From assembly GCF_003326755.1 (NCBI RefSeq), contig NZ_JPWH01000010.1, forward strand, positions 1 through 64,000: a stretch of 64,000 nt of DNA, read 5' to 3'. Each line of letters begins with the position of its first letter. The stretch's first letter is position 1. The stretch is from Thalassospira profundimaris (GTDB taxonomy: Bacteria > Pseudomonadota > Alphaproteobacteria > Rhodospirillales > Thalassospiraceae). The notes below the pieces were generated by a model that was not told where the DNA came from, searched no databases, and worked only from the letters and a program-made list of their open reading frames with translations. The position numbers and the translations under genes are program-made. Positions 29,394-38,870 of this stretch are shown in pieces.

Positions 29394-29989
29394 GCAGTGC
29401 CTTGTCCTTGTGGTCTTGATTTATAATGACCTACCTTGCCCTTCATTGCCATCATCTTGCGGGGAATGATGCGATCAATCAGGTCATTATCAAAATGTGA
29501 CGGCAATTTAAGGGCACGCCCGCCAGCCTGCAAGATTGTGTCGCATCATGTCGCATCCCCTTTTTTCGTATTCGTAAGGTTTTTGAAAAAAAGGGAAAAG
29601 CGGTTATGCCGCGCGTTCGTATAGGCGGGACATATCGGCAGATAAAAAAAACCCCGACCACATCAGGGCCGGGGTAAGAATGGGAGTGGGAGAATCGCCT
29701 GGCGGCGATAATCGAATATTAAAATATTCGTTACCCGGCGCGACGTCTCCTACTCGTTCGCATGAAATGGGGGATATTCGGCATAGGCAGCCAAATTCTG
29801 CGTAACCCGAAAGGTCAGTTGAATTCTATCGCCAGAATTCCCAACCACCATTATCGTGGGATGAATGTGGGTATAAAAATACGCGCATGGCAGGTTTGTC
29901 GTAATTTTCGGCCAAAAAACTGTAAATCCGCGCCAGGTCTGTGCTAGAAGACAAGTTTAAAATATTATGTATAAAGAGAGGTTCGACCC
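29394..29989. other. intergenic region upstream of ilvD and the GT41-like gene
   Basis: A 596-bp divergent gap. It contains the minus-strand structured RNA candidate (29644-29763), an inverted repeat GAATTCT-N6-AGAATTC at 29821-29840, and an AT-rich stretch with TATTAT-like hexamers just before ilvD. No protein-coding gene longer than a leader peptide is convincing. Confidence 0.6.
29644..29763 (-). ncRNA. candidate structured RNA or leader with Arg-rich 10-codon ORF and terminator
   Basis: Reading the minus strand, ATG 29763 opens a 10-codon frame MRTSRRRRAG ending at 29731. It is followed by three perfect hairpins: CGAATATT/AATATTCG (29713-29730), ATCGCC/GGCGAT (about 29694-29709), and CCCCGGCC/GGUCGGGG (29652-29674) with eight Ts, a classic terminator. 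The single-stranded part before the terminator reads CUCCCACUCCC. This could be an attenuator leader or a trans-acting small RNA whose short frame is accidental; no Shine-Dalgarno sequence precedes the ATG and I found no clear promoter. The next minus-strand gene starts 250 nt downstream. Confidence 0.5.
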
Positions 29990-31843
29990 ATGCCGGAATA
30001 TCGGTCCCGTACAACTACCCACGGTCGCAACATGGCCGGTGCGCGCGGTCTTTGGCGCGCCACAGGCATGAAGGACGAGGATTTCGATAAACCGATCATT
30101 GCGGTGGTCAACAGCTTTACCCAGTTTGTGCCGGGGCATGTCCACCTGAAGGATCTGGGCCAGATGGTTGCCCGCGAGATCGAGGCTTCGGGCGGGGTGG
30201 CAAAGGAATTCAACACCATTGCGGTGGATGACGGCATCGCGATGGGCCACGATGGGATGCTGTACAGCCTGCCATCGCGCGAAATCATTGCGGATTCGGT
30301 TGAATATATGGTCAATGCCCATTGCGCCGATGCGATGGTGTGCATTTCCAACTGTGACAAAATCACGCCGGGTATGCTGATGGCAGCCATGCGCCTGAAC
30401 ATTCCGTGCGTGTTTGTTTCCGGTGGCCCGATGGAGGCCGGTAAGGTTACGATCGAGGGCAAGGAACGCCATCTGGACCTGGTCGATGCGATGGTCGAGG
30501 CTGCCGATCCCAAGATTTCCGATGAGCAGGTTGCCGTTGTGGAACGTTCGGCCTGTCCTACCTGTGGCTCGTGCTCTGGCATGTTTACGGCGAACTCGAT
30601 GAACTGCCTGGCCGAGGCGCTGGGTTTGGCACTGCCGGGCAATGGGTCGGTCCTTGCAACCCATGCGGCGCGTAAGGAACTGTTCCTTGAGGCCGCCCGC
30701 ACATCCGTTCGTTTGGCACGCCGTTATTACGAGGAAGATGACATTACCGCCACCCCGCGCGGTATTGCCACCTTCGAGGCGTTTGAAAATGCAATGGCGC
30801 TGGATATTGCAATGGGCGGGTCAACCAATACGGTTTTGCATCTGCTGGCAATTGCGCGTGAAGCCGAACTTGATTTCACCATGAGCGATATGGACCGTCT
30901 GTCACGCCAGATTCCGCATCTCTCCAAGGTTGCCCCGTCGCATCCGCTTTATCACATGGAAGATGTCCATCGTGCGGGCGGCATTATGCGTATTCTGGGC
31001 GAACTGGAACGTGGCGGGTTGCTGCATACCGATGTTGCCACGGTTCATGCCAGAACAATGGCCGATGCCCTGGCAAAATGGGACATCAAACGGACCACGG
31101 ACGAGAAAATTCATAAATTTTATCGTGCCATGCCCGGTGGTATTCCGACGCAGACGGCGTTTAGCCAGGAATGCTACTGGGATGATCTGGACCTGGATGA
31201 AAAAGAAGGCTGCATCCGCGATGTGGAGCATGCCTATAGCAAGGATGGCGGTTTGGCGGTTCTGTTTGGCAATATTGCCCTTAATGGCTGTATTGTTAAA
31301 ACGGCGGGTGTGGATTCCAGCATCCTGAAATTCAGCGGTCCTGCCGTGGTCTGTGAAAGCCAGGATGAAGCCGTTGCCAAAATTCTCGGCGGCGAGGTCA
31401 AGGAAGGCGATGTTGTCGTCATTCGTTATGAAGGCCCCAAAGGCGGCCCCGGTATGCAGGAAATGCTCTATCCGACCAGCTATCTGAAATCGATGGGGCT
31501 GGGCAAGGCCTGTGCGCTGATCACCGATGGCCGTTTTTCGGGCGGGACGTCGGGTCTGTCGATCGGCCATGTGTCGCCAGAGGCCGCCGCTGGTGGCGAC
31601 ATTGCGCTGGTTCAACCCGGCGACATGATCGAAATCGACATTCCCAACCGCACCATCCATATTGCCATTGACGATGCCGAAATGGCCGCCCGTCGCGAGG
31701 CAATGGAAGCAAAGGGTGCGGCGGCATGGAAACCGGAAAAACCGCGCAAGCGCCGCGTGACCACTGCCCTGCGTGCCTATGCCGCCCTGGCAACCAGTGC
31801 CGATAAGGGTGCCGTGCGTGATGTGACCCAGGTTGAATTCTGA
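29990..31843 (+). CDS. ilvD: dihydroxy-acid dehydratase
   Basis: IlvD dehydrates 2,3-dihydroxy-isovalerate and dihydroxy-methylvalerate in valine and isoleucine synthesis and needs an Fe-S cluster. The 617-residue protein has the cluster cysteines in [12 protein letters not shown] and [19 protein letters not shown], and the C-terminal [22 protein letters not shown] 29990 is preceded by AAAGAGAGG. Length equals E. coli IlvD. It is monocistronic, closed by a terminator. Confidence 0.98.
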   Translation: MPEYRSRTTTHGRNMAGARGLWRATGMKDEDFDKPIIAVVNSFTQFVPGHVHLKDLGQMVAREIEASGGVAKEFNTIAVDDGIAMGHDGMLYSLPSREIIADSVEYMVNAHCADAMVCISNCDKITPGMLMAAMRLNIPCVFVSGGPMEAGKVTIEGKERHLDLVDAMVEAADPKISDEQVAVVERSACPTCGSCSGMFTANSMNCLAEALGLALPGNGSVLATHAARKELFLEAARTSVRLARRYYEEDDITATPRGIATFEAFENAMALDIAMGGSTNTVLHLLAIAREAELDFTMSDMDRLSRQIPHLSKVAPSHPLYHMEDVHRAGGIMRILGELERGGLLHTDVATVHARTMADALAKWDIKRTTDEKIHKFYRAMPGGIPTQTAFSQECYWDDLDLDEKEGCIRDVEHAYSKDGGLAVLFGNIALNGCIVKTAGVDSSILKFSGPAVVCESQDEAVAKILGGEVKEGDVVVIRYEGPKGGPGMQEMLYPTSYLKSMGLGKACALITDGRFSGGTSGLSIGHVSPEAAAGGDIALVQPGDMIEIDIPNRTIHIAIDDAEMAARREAMEAKGAAAWKPEKPRKRRVTTALRAYAALATSADKGAVRDVTQVEF

Positions 31844-31868
31844 TCCGGTTTTTTATCGGACTGTCTTT

Positions 31869-31898
31869 AAAGCCACCTGCATGTCGGGTGGCTTTTTT
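31869..31898 (+). terminator. intrinsic terminator after ilvD
   Basis: Stem AGCCACC (31871-31877) with GGTGGCT (31887-31893) and a six-T tail, extended by A-T pairs at the base. Confidence 0.9.
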
Positions 31899-32025
31899 GA
31901 TGGCAAAAGGGGCAATCACAAATATTGCGTAAAGCTGTTTTTGTTTTTCCCGGATCGTTTTTTTCGTGCCATGATCTGACGTTGAAAAAGAACCAACGCG
32001 GTGTCAGGTCAGGCGGGAAAATATC

Positions 32026-32667
32026 ATGGAATATTCGATGCTGATGGGGGCAATGCTTGCTGCGGCCATTTATGTCTTAACGCCAGGTCCGGCTTTTCTG
32101 GCGATGTTGGGACTTGGCGCGGCCCAGGGGCGTTCGGCCAGTGCCGGTTTTCTGTTTGGGCATCTGGTTGGCGATTTGATGTGGGCCGGGCTTGCCCTGG
32201 TTGCGATTATCGGCTCCCGGGTGATGGACCCGGTTGTTTTTCATGCTCTGGCAATGGTTTGCGGTGTTTATCTGTTCTGGCTGGGCTTTCGCGCCCTGAC
32301 GGCACGTCGCAAACCCGAAGGCGAACTGGATATCGCCATTCGCCATCCGTGGCGGCGCGGCCTGATCTTTGGGGTGACAAATCCGAAAGGATATCCGGTC
32401 GCCGTGGCCATGTTTACCGCGTTGCTGGCGAAAAATGCCGCCATGCTGGACTGGAGCAGCATGGCCGGTTTGCTCTGCGCCTCGCTTGTCGGCTTTGTGC
32501 TGGCGGATCTGATATTGATCTGGCTGGTTGGGCTTGGTTTTTTACGCCGGTTTTATGTGCGCTATCAAATCTGGATCGTGCGGGCGACCGGCCTGATTTT
32601 TATCGGCTTTGCCATCCAGGCGATTGTCAATTCCCTGCCGGGTCTGTGGACGTGGCGTAAAAGCTGA
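32026..32667 (+). CDS. LysE/RhtB family amino-acid exporter
   Basis: A 213-residue membrane protein with about six spans and the family pattern near the N-terminus TPGPAFLAMLGLGAAQG, followed by the glycine-rich GFLFGHLVGDLMW and the mid-protein GLIFGVTNPKGYPVAVAMFTALL. LysE/RhtB proteins export amino acids such as lysine, threonine or homoserine lactones; the substrate cannot be read from sequence. The start is preceded by GGCGGGA. It lies between ilvD and alanine dehydrogenase, on the opposite strand to the latter. Confidence 0.9.
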   Translation: MEYSMLMGAMLAAAIYVLTPGPAFLAMLGLGAAQGRSASAGFLFGHLVGDLMWAGLALVAIIGSRVMDPVVFHALAMVCGVYLFWLGFRALTARRKPEGELDIAIRHPWRRGLIFGVTNPKGYPVAVAMFTALLAKNAAMLDWSSMAGLLCASLVGFVLADLILIWLVGLGFLRRFYVRYQIWIVRATGLIFIGFAIQAIVNSLPGLWTWRKS

Positions 32668-32700
32668 AATTATTTGTCGTTCATTCGGCTGGCTTGCGAA

Positions 32701-32730
32701 AACACCCTCGCCATTGATGGCGAGGGTGTG
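32701..32730 (-). terminator. intrinsic terminator after ald
   Basis: An 11-bp stem (32702-32712 with 32719-32729) and 6-nt loop; on the minus strand it is followed by GTTTTCG, so it serves ald. It may also limit readthrough from the convergent LysE gene. Confidence 0.7.
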
Positions 32731-32748
32731 ATGAAGGCGTTTGCCTGA

Positions 32749-33864
32749 TTATGCCAGTACCTTTTCCAGCGGCTGATATTCGTATCCCAACTCACGGGCC
32801 ACGGCCTCGTAGGTGATCTGGCCGTTATGGACATTCAAGCCTGCGGCCAGATGCGGGTCATCCTGGCAGGCCTTTTTCCAGCCCTTGTCGGCCAGCGCCA
32901 GCATGAAGGGCAGGGTGGCATTGTTCAGCGCAAAGGTCGATGTGCGGGCAACGGCACCGGGCATGTTGGCAACACAATAATGCACCACATCATCGACAGT
33001 ATAAATCGGGTCGGCATGGGTGGTGGCCCGTGATGTTTCAAAGCAGCCGCCCTGGTCGATTGCGACATCGACAATGACCGAACCGGGCTTCATTTTTGAA
33101 AGCTGTTCGCGGCGAATAAGCTTTGGCGCTGCGGCACCCGGGATCAGGACAGCCCCAACCACCAGATCGGCGTCATAAACAAGGCTTTCGGTATCGTCGA
33201 TGGTGGCATATTGCGTTTTGATGGCGGGTCCAAAAAGATCGTCAATATAGGTTAGCCGTTTAACATTTTTATCCAGGATGGTGACATCCGCGCCCATGCC
33301 TGCCGCTATGCGGGCGGCATTGGTGCCCACAACGCCACCGCCAATGACAACGACCTTGGCAGGCGAAACACCCGGTACACCGCCCAAAAGCATGCCGCGG
33401 CCGCCAGCGGCCTTTTGCAGGGCTGCCGCACCAACTTGGGGCGCCATGCGTCCGGCCACTTCCGACATCGGCGCGAGGAGCGGCAGGCCCCCATTACGGT
33501 CGGTTACGGTTTCATAGGCAATTGCCGTCACACCGGATTTCACAAGGCCTTCGGTCTGGGCGGGGTCCGGTGCGAGGTGCAAATAGGTGAATAGAAGCTG
33601 GCCTTCGCGTAGTTGTTCATATTCAACCTTTTGCGGTTCCTTGACCTTTACCACCATTTCGGCGGTGGCAAAAATTTCGCCAGCACTCTCGACGATCGAG
33701 GCGCCAGCCGCCTGATAATCCGCGTCGGTACAGCCGATACCGTCCCCGGCGCTGGTTTCAATGATCACCTTGTGACCATGTGCAACAGCTTCGCGGACGG
33801 AAGATGGCGTCAGACCGACGCGATATTCATGGTTTTTGATTTCTTTTGGTACACCGATCAGCAT
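32749..33864 (-). CDS. ald: alanine dehydrogenase
   Basis: Ald reversibly deaminates L-alanine to pyruvate with NAD. From ATG 33864 (GGGAGG upstream) the product is 371 residues, the normal length. It begins MLIGVPKEIKNHEYRVGLTP and carries the substrate-binding Lys/His region (VKVKEPQ, FTYLHLAPD), the NAD loop VVIGGGVVGTNAARIAAGMGADV and the C-terminal VHNGQITYEAVARELG. It is divergent from an Lrp/AsnC regulator gene, the usual arrangement for alanine-induced control. Confidence 0.97.
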   Translation of the reverse strand: MLIGVPKEIKNHEYRVGLTPSSVREAVAHGHKVIIETSAGDGIGCTDADYQAAGASIVESAGEIFATAEMVVKVKEPQKVEYEQLREGQLLFTYLHLAPDPAQTEGLVKSGVTAIAYETVTDRNGGLPLLAPMSEVAGRMAPQVGAAALQKAAGGRGMLLGGVPGVSPAKVVVIGGGVVGTNAARIAAGMGADVTILDKNVKRLTYIDDLFGPAIKTQYATIDDTESLVYDADLVVGAVLIPGAAAPKLIRREQLSKMKPGSVIVDVAIDQGGCFETSRATTHADPIYTVDDVVHYCVANMPGAVARTSTFALNNATLPFMLALADKGWKKACQDDPHLAAGLNVHNGQITYEAVARELGYEYQPLEKVLA

Positions 33865-34033
33865 GGTGTGACCTCCCGGATTTGGGGTTATGGATGGGGT
33901 TTTTCCCCGGCTTTTGGTTATTCTTGAATAATAGCTCAAATTTGTCGCAATTTCTCTTCAATCCAGGCCTTTATAAGTGATATTGTTGGTATAATATTTT
34001 AACAATCCAGCTGTTTTTCGGGGAATTGTGCGA

Positions 34034-34492
34034 ATGGATATAGATGACCGCGACCGGATGATCCTTCGATTGCTGCAACAGGACGGTCGTATCAGCAATG
34101 CCGATCTGGCGGAAAAGGTCAATTTGTCGGCATCGGCCTGTTTGCGTCGTGTCCGCCTGCTTGAAGAGGCCGGTTTTATTGACCGCTATGCGATGCTGTT
34201 GAATCCCAAACGCATCGGCAAACCTGGCAACGCCTTTGTCAATATTTCCATTGCCCGGCAAACGCGCCAGGCGCTGGAGGATTTTGAACGCGAGATCCAG
34301 TCCGTCCCCGAAGTGGTGGAATGTTATCTTTTGGCCGGGCAAAGCGATTATCTGGTGCATGTGGTTTATAGCAACACATCGGATTACGAACGCATTCATA
34401 GCGAAGTTCTGACCCAGCTTCCCGGTGTGGAGCGGGTGCAAACTGTGATTACCCTGCGTGAAGTCAAACGTACCACAGAATTGCCGGTGTGA
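34034..34492 (+). CDS. Lrp/AsnC family regulator, likely controlling ald
   Basis: The product has 152 residues from ATG 34034 (an in-frame GTG at 34028 is the alternative). An N-terminal helix-turn-helix (ILRLLQQDGRISNADLAEKVNLSASACLRRVRLLEEAGFI) is followed by an Asp-rich RAM ligand-binding domain with the family motif VVECYLLAGQSDYLVHVV. Divergent position next to ald suggests it is the local alanine-responsive activator. The AT-rich 170-bp gap, with a TATAAT at 33990-33995, is the probable binding region. Confidence 0.92.
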   Translation: MDIDDRDRMILRLLQQDGRISNADLAEKVNLSASACLRRVRLLEEAGFIDRYAMLLNPKRIGKPGNAFVNISIARQTRQALEDFEREIQSVPEVVECYLLAGQSDYLVHVVYSNTSDYERIHSEVLTQLPGVERVQTVITLREVKRTTELPV

Positions 34493-34797
34493 AAATGACA
34501 GGGCCATTCGATCAGGGTGGGCATCACGGTTGCGGGCTGTTCTATGAATTTTTTTGATTGGGTGAAATGGTTGACCGGCGGTCATCGTTTTGTGAAATGT
34601 GTAACGTTTTAATCTATTGATTTAATTTGAATAATTATACTTTCGTATCCGGAGCTGGTGGTTTTTCAGGCCGTTTACCGACCGTGCGGTTTGTTTAAAC
34701 TTGATGAAAAACAGGGATTAAGCCTGAACCGTTGTTTGACTCCGGCTGTCAATGCGGGCAATAATTCGCCGGGGAGAAGACCGGGGAAGAATAACAT
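34493..34797. other. intergenic region before the TetR gene
   Basis: A 305-bp gap with an AT-rich core near 34610-34650 (a TATACT hexamer) that may hold the tetR promoter. I see no terminator for the Lrp gene with a convincing T-run and no open frame. Confidence 0.5.
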
Positions 34798-35508
34798 ATG
34801 GAAAACGAATGTCTCGTTCGCGCGCGCAGCCATGAACAAAAGCTGCGTCGCAGGAATGACATCATCGATGCCGCTGAAATGCTTTTTCTGGAAGGCGAAG
34901 GGCAACTGCCATCAGCGGCGGAGGTTGCGAAAAAGGCCAACCTGGCCAAAGGTACATTATACCTTTACTTTGCCAGCAAAGAGGCCTTGTTTCTTGAAGT
35001 GCTGCGTCGCTTTTTCAAGGGATGGAGCGAGAACAATCTGGAAATAATCGAGCAGGAAGCCATGCGTCCTCCGGCGGAGCGTGATCCGCTTCGGGTGGCG
35101 CGGGAGTTTGTCGATTATCTGGTAAAAAGATCACGGTTTTTGTATCTGGCGTCGCTGTCACACGGGGTGCTTGAGCAGGGAGCCGATGATGAAAGTGTTC
35201 TGATTCACAAACGATATGTGGCGGCAATGGTGAAACGGACGGCCGATGCGCTTTCCGAAATTTATGCCATCACCGAACAGCAGGCCCGTAATCTGATGGC
35301 GAATTCCTTCGCCCTGGTTTTGGGGCTGTGGCAAATGTCCCAGGTGCCGGACCGGGTGGTGGTGCTGATGCGCCAAAACGCACTGGAAGACATGATCATC
35401 GATTTTGCCCAGTCGGCCGAAACGGCTGTTATCGAATTTTGGCGGGCTGAAATTACGGCGATGAAACATGATAATGTCGCTTCGCATGAAGCGGTTGTCT
35501 CGCTTTAG
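34798..35508 (+). CDS. TetR family transcriptional regulator
   Basis: The 236-residue protein has an N-terminal TetR helix-turn-helix (about residues 20-65: RNDIIDAAEMLFLEGEG, then AEVAKKANLAKGTLYLYFASKEALFLEVL) and an all-helical ligand domain. GGGGAAG lies upstream of ATG 34798. It converges on the polyamine ABC transporter operon, so it may regulate that cluster, but this is inference from position only. The ligand is unknown. Confidence 0.9.
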   Translation: MENECLVRARSHEQKLRRRNDIIDAAEMLFLEGEGQLPSAAEVAKKANLAKGTLYLYFASKEALFLEVLRRFFKGWSENNLEIIEQEAMRPPAERDPLRVAREFVDYLVKRSRFLYLASLSHGVLEQGADDESVLIHKRYVAAMVKRTADALSEIYAITEQQARNLMANSFALVLGLWQMSQVPDRVVVLMRQNALEDMIIDFAQSAETAVIEFWRAEITAMKHDNVASHEAVVSL

Positions 35509-35572
35509 AAGAAGGCGCGCCGGGTGCCTGGCATTAATTGTCACATCCGGCGTTTGAGGGATTGCAAAACAT

Positions 35573-35604
35573 AAAACAGCCCCAACGGGAAGCGGGGCTG
35601 TTTT
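35573..35604. terminator. bidirectional terminator between tetR and the polyamine transporter operon
   Basis: An 11-bp stem AAAACAGCCCC/GGGGCTGTTTT with a 10-nt loop. The + strand tail is rich in T (TTTTGTGTTTTTTTG) and the minus-strand tail is TTTTATG, so it can end both converging units. Confidence 0.85.
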
Positions 35605-35632
35605 GTGTTTTTTTGTTGATGGTTCCGGTGTC

Positions 35633-36475
35633 CTAACCGGGAATACCGGTATCTTCCTGAACCTGACGTGCGCGCTGTCGTTCCGAACGCATCACCAGAA
35701 TACTGGCGATGATGATCAGGACCGAAATGGCAATGATGATCAGCGTTGCCAGCGCGTTGATTTCGGGCGAAACCCCCAATCGGACCGACGAAAATACCTT
35801 CATCGGCAGGGTCGTGGAACCCGGACCGGCAACGAAACTTGAAATCACCAGGTCATCAAGCGACAGGGTGAAGGACAGAAGCCAGCCGGCCATCAGGGCG
35901 GGCAGGATCATCGGCAGGGTGATCAGGAAAAAGATCTTGGTGGGTTTTGCCCCCAAATCCATTGCCGCTTCCTCGATCGAGGTGTCCATGCCAGACAGCC
36001 GTGACTGCACCACCACAGCTACATAGGCGGCGCAAAATGTGGTGTGGGCAATGACAATGGTGGTCATGCCCCGCCCGGCAGGCCAGCCGACAAGCTGTTC
36101 CATCGTGACAAAAAGCAGCAACAGCGACAGACCGGTAATGACATCGGGCATCACCAGGGGGGCTGCTATCATGCCGGAAAACATGGTGCGGCCCCGGAAA
36201 CGCCCGAACCGCGACATGACAAGCCCGGCAGGTGTGCCAATGGCAAGGGCCAGTGTTGCCGACATCAACCCGATGCGCAGGCTGTTCCAGGCGGCGTCGA
36301 TCATGGCGTCATCGCGAAACAGTTCGACATACCATTTGGTCGAGAAACCAGCCCACACCGTGACCAGTTTACCCTCGTTAAAGGAATAAATGATCACCAG
36401 CATGATCGGCACATAAAGGAAGGCAAAGCCGAAACACAGGGCCGACATCAGAAAGATGGAGCGTTTTCCGTTCAT
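35633..36475 (-). CDS. potI: polyamine ABC transporter permease (PotI/PotC type)
   Basis: One of two permeases of a binding-protein-dependent polyamine importer. The 280-residue product has about six membrane spans and the EAA loop (EEAAMDLGAKPTKIFFLITLPMILPAL) that docks on the ATPase. ATG 36475 overlaps the stop of the partner permease by 4 nt. PotI and PotC cannot be separated by eye; the neighbouring PotF- and PuuA-like genes favour the putrescine (PotFGHI) name. Confidence 0.88.
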   Translation of the reverse strand: MNGKRSIFLMSALCFGFAFLYVPIMLVIIYSFNEGKLVTVWAGFSTKWYVELFRDDAMIDAAWNSLRIGLMSATLALAIGTPAGLVMSRFGRFRGRTMFSGMIAAPLVMPDVITGLSLLLLFVTMEQLVGWPAGRGMTTIVIAHTTFCAAYVAVVVQSRLSGMDTSIEEAAMDLGAKPTKIFFLITLPMILPALMAGWLLSFTLSLDDLVISSFVAGPGSTTLPMKVFSSVRLGVSPEINALATLIIIAISVLIIIASILVMRSERQRARQVQEDTGIPG

Positions 36476-37401
36476 TTGCCTGGATCCTCGGTTTTGCCCT
36501 GGATATGTTGAAAATACATGATGGGAACCACCAGGAAAATCAGCATCGCAATCGCCACGGACGAGGCAATTGGCCAGTCGCGGTTGGAGAAAAATTCATT
36601 CCACAGCGTTCGCCCGATCATCAGGGTGTTGGGGCCGCCCAGCAATTCCGGGATGACGAACTCCCCAACAGCGGGAATGAAAACCAGAAGCGAGCCTGCC
36701 AGAATGCCGGGCAGTGACAGGGGCAGGGTGATGGTGGCGAAAGCCTTCCAGGGCTTGCACCCCAGATCCAGTGCCGCCTCCAGCAGGCTGCCATCCATTT
36801 TTTCCAGGGTGGAATATAGCGGCAGAATCATGAAGGGCAGATAGGTGTAAACAATACCGATATAAACCGCGACCTCGGTTTGGCGAATGATCAGCGGTTC
36901 GGAAATGATATGCAGCCCCATCAGGGCGGCGTTGATCAGCCCTTCGCGGTCCAGAATGCCGATCCAGGCATAAACGCGGATCAGAAAACTGGTCCAGAAC
37001 GGCAAAATAACCAGCATCAGCAAAAGGTTGCGGGTGGACCCCTTGGCGCGCGCAATGCCATAGGCCATCGGATAGCCGATCAAAAGCGTAATAACGGTCG
37101 AGATGGCGGCAATGCGGATGGAATTGAGATAGGCCGAGATATAAAGGCTGTCAGAGAGCAAAAACAGATAATTGCCGAAATTGATGGCAATATTGACGCC
37201 TTCGTCCACCCATTGAAACAGCGCACTATAGGGCGGTTGGGCATATTGGGCCGTGGCAAAGCTGATTTTCAGAACAATCAGAAACGGGACGAGGAAAAAC
37301 AGGAAAAGCCACAGATAGGGCAGGCCAATGACCAGAACCCGGCCATGCCGGATCATCCAGCGGTCAAAACGTTGTTTAAGCGTGGGTTTGATGTCGCTCA
37401 T
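36472..37401 (-). CDS. potH: polyamine ABC transporter permease (PotH/PotB type)
   Basis: A 309-residue partner permease. ATG 37401 ([15 protein letters not shown]) forms an ATGA overlap with the upstream ATPase gene, which decides the start over an earlier in-frame codon. Six membrane spans start with YLWLFLFFLVPFLIVLKISFA; the EAA loop reads LLEAALDLGCKPWKAFATITLPLSLPGI. It lies between the ATPase and PotI-like genes with overlaps on both sides. Confidence 0.89.
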   Translation of the reverse strand: MSDIKPTLKQRFDRWMIRHGRVLVIGLPYLWLFLFFLVPFLIVLKISFATAQYAQPPYSALFQWVDEGVNIAINFGNYLFLLSDSLYISAYLNSIRIAAISTVITLLIGYPMAYGIARAKGSTRNLLLMLVILPFWTSFLIRVYAWIGILDREGLINAALMGLHIISEPLIIRQTEVAVYIGIVYTYLPFMILPLYSTLEKMDGSLLEAALDLGCKPWKAFATITLPLSLPGILAGSLLVFIPAVGEFVIPELLGGPNTLMIGRTLWNEFFSNRDWPIASSVAIAMLIFLVVPIMYFQHIQGKTEDPGK

Positions 37402-38561
37402 TGGTTCAGCACCGAGGCGGACCCCGTCTCCCACGTTACCCAGACCTGGTCATCCCACGTATAACGCGGTTCATTATGGCGATGGGTGTTGGGCTCGCTG
37501 ACACGGATGCGTTTCCCGGTTTCGAGGCGAACGTGATAGGTGGATAATCCGCCCAGATAGCCAATATCCTCGACCTTGCCGGCAAAGCAGTTGCGTGTGG
37601 TATTTTCGGGTTTTTCGGTGCACAGGCGCAACCGTTCGGGGCGGAGCGCGACCCAAAGCGTGGTGCCTTCATGGCCCTGAACCGCGTGGTCGATATAAAT
37701 TTCCCCGCCAATATCGTCGGACTGGATGATGGCGTATTTTTCATCGTCATCGACCAGGGTACCTTCGATCAGATTGACCTGGCCCAGGAAATTGGCGGTA
37801 AAGCGGGAATTGGGATATTCATAAAGCTCGAACGGTGTGCCGATCTGTTTGATCACCCCTTCATTCATCACCGCGATGCGCGAGGCCATTGTCATGGCTT
37901 CTTCCTGGTCGTGTGTCACCATGACAAAGGTGGTGCCCAGTTTTTCCTGAATATTGACCAGTTCAAACTGGGTTTGTTCGCGCAGTTTTTTATCCAGTGC
38001 GCCCAATGGTTCGTCGAGCAGCAGCACCTTGGGCTGTTTGACAAGGGATCGGGCCAGGGCAACGCGCTGGCGCTGCCCGCCGGAAAGCTGGTGGGGTTTG
38101 CGGGTGGCAAATTTGCTCATTTGCACCAGCGCCAGCATGTCGGCAACCCGCTCTTTGATTTCGGATTTGGAATAGCCATCCTGATGCAGGCCGAAGGCCA
38201 CGTTCTTTTCCACGCTCATATGCGGGAAAAGGGCATAGGACTGGAACATCATGTTGGTCGGGCGTTCATAGGGCGGCACATTGGCCATATCGACGCCGTC
38301 GATATAGATTTTGCCCTCTGTCGGGTCTTCAAACCCGGCCAGCATGCGCAACAAGGTCGTTTTGCCACAGCCCGAACCGCCCAGAAGCGCAAAAAGCTCG
38401 TGACGGTAAATATCAAGCGAGACATCATCGACAGCGTAGAAATCGCCAAATTTTTTGGTGACTTTTTCAAACCGGATAAACGGTACCCCGTCCGGATCAT
38501 TCCACGGTTGGCTGGTTTGCACACATATTTGTGCGTCTTGCTGATTGGCCCCCTGCGACAC
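37398..38561 (-). CDS. potG: polyamine ABC transporter ATPase (PotG/PotA type)
   Basis: The ATPase has Walker [11 protein letters not shown]-loop [12 protein letters not shown], signature [15 protein letters not shown], Walker [13 protein letters not shown], the switch His (VTHDQEEA) and a C-terminal TOBE domain. GTG 38561 with GGGAG six bases upstream gives 387 residues, close to PotG (377). Longer in-frame starts at ATG 38624 and ATG 38675 lack a Shine-Dalgarno and add sequence unlike the family. It is coupled to potH by overlap and separated from the binding-protein gene upstream by a strong terminator. Confidence 0.88.
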   Translation of the reverse strand: MSQGANQQDAQICVQTSQPWNDPDGVPFIRFEKVTKKFGDFYAVDDVSLDIYRHELFALLGGSGCGKTTLLRMLAGFEDPTEGKIYIDGVDMANVPPYERPTNMMFQSYALFPHMSVEKNVAFGLHQDGYSKSEIKERVADMLALVQMSKFATRKPHQLSGGQRQRVALARSLVKQPKVLLLDEPLGALDKKLREQTQFELVNIQEKLGTTFVMVTHDQEEAMTMASRIAVMNEGVIKQIGTPFELYEYPNSRFTANFLGQVNLIEGTLVDDDEKYAIIQSDDIGGEIYIDHAVQGHEGTTLWVALRPERLRLCTEKPENTTRNCFAGKVEDIGYLGGLSTYHVRLETGKRIRVSEPNTHRHNEPRYTWDDQVWVTWETGSASVLNQ

Positions 38562-38808
38562 CAGAATTCTCCCGTCCGATGTTGAGATAATGTTCGTGTT
38601 TTTGTGCTTAACAGGATGAAGCATTTGCGCAATCTGTAAAGAGGGGTGTGCGATATTTTGAACATCAACCCTCATTTTAGGGCGATAATGCTGGCAAAAT
38701 AAGCGCCTCTGTTCAGAAAATGAGCAATTTTTTCTTCATTCTTTCTCGGTTTAAGGTCGGTTGGTTTACGCGATGCAACCGCAATTTTGGTATCGTGATG
38801 CGAGTCAT

Positions 38809-38842
38809 AAATAAAACAAGGCGCGGGGGGTGCCGCGCCTTG
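38809..38842 (-). terminator. intrinsic terminator after the first polyamine-binding protein gene
   Basis: A 10-bp stem CAAGGCGCGG (38817-38826) with CCGCGCCTTG (38833-38842); on the minus strand it is followed by TTTTATTTAT. It should allow higher expression of the binding proteins than of the membrane subunits. Confidence 0.87.
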
Positions 38843-38870
38843 CTTTGGGATATTTCACCGCGAAACCATC

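Noticed and set aside
32001..32660. 219-codon + strand frame overlapping the LysE-type gene
   Set aside because: Cys/Gly/Trp-rich out-of-frame translation of the exporter; the 32026 frame has the family motifs.
38562..38675. N-terminal extension of the PotG-like ATPase
   Set aside because: The upstream ATGs have no Shine-Dalgarno and the added residues do not resemble PotG/PotA; GTG 38561 with GGGAG is preferred.
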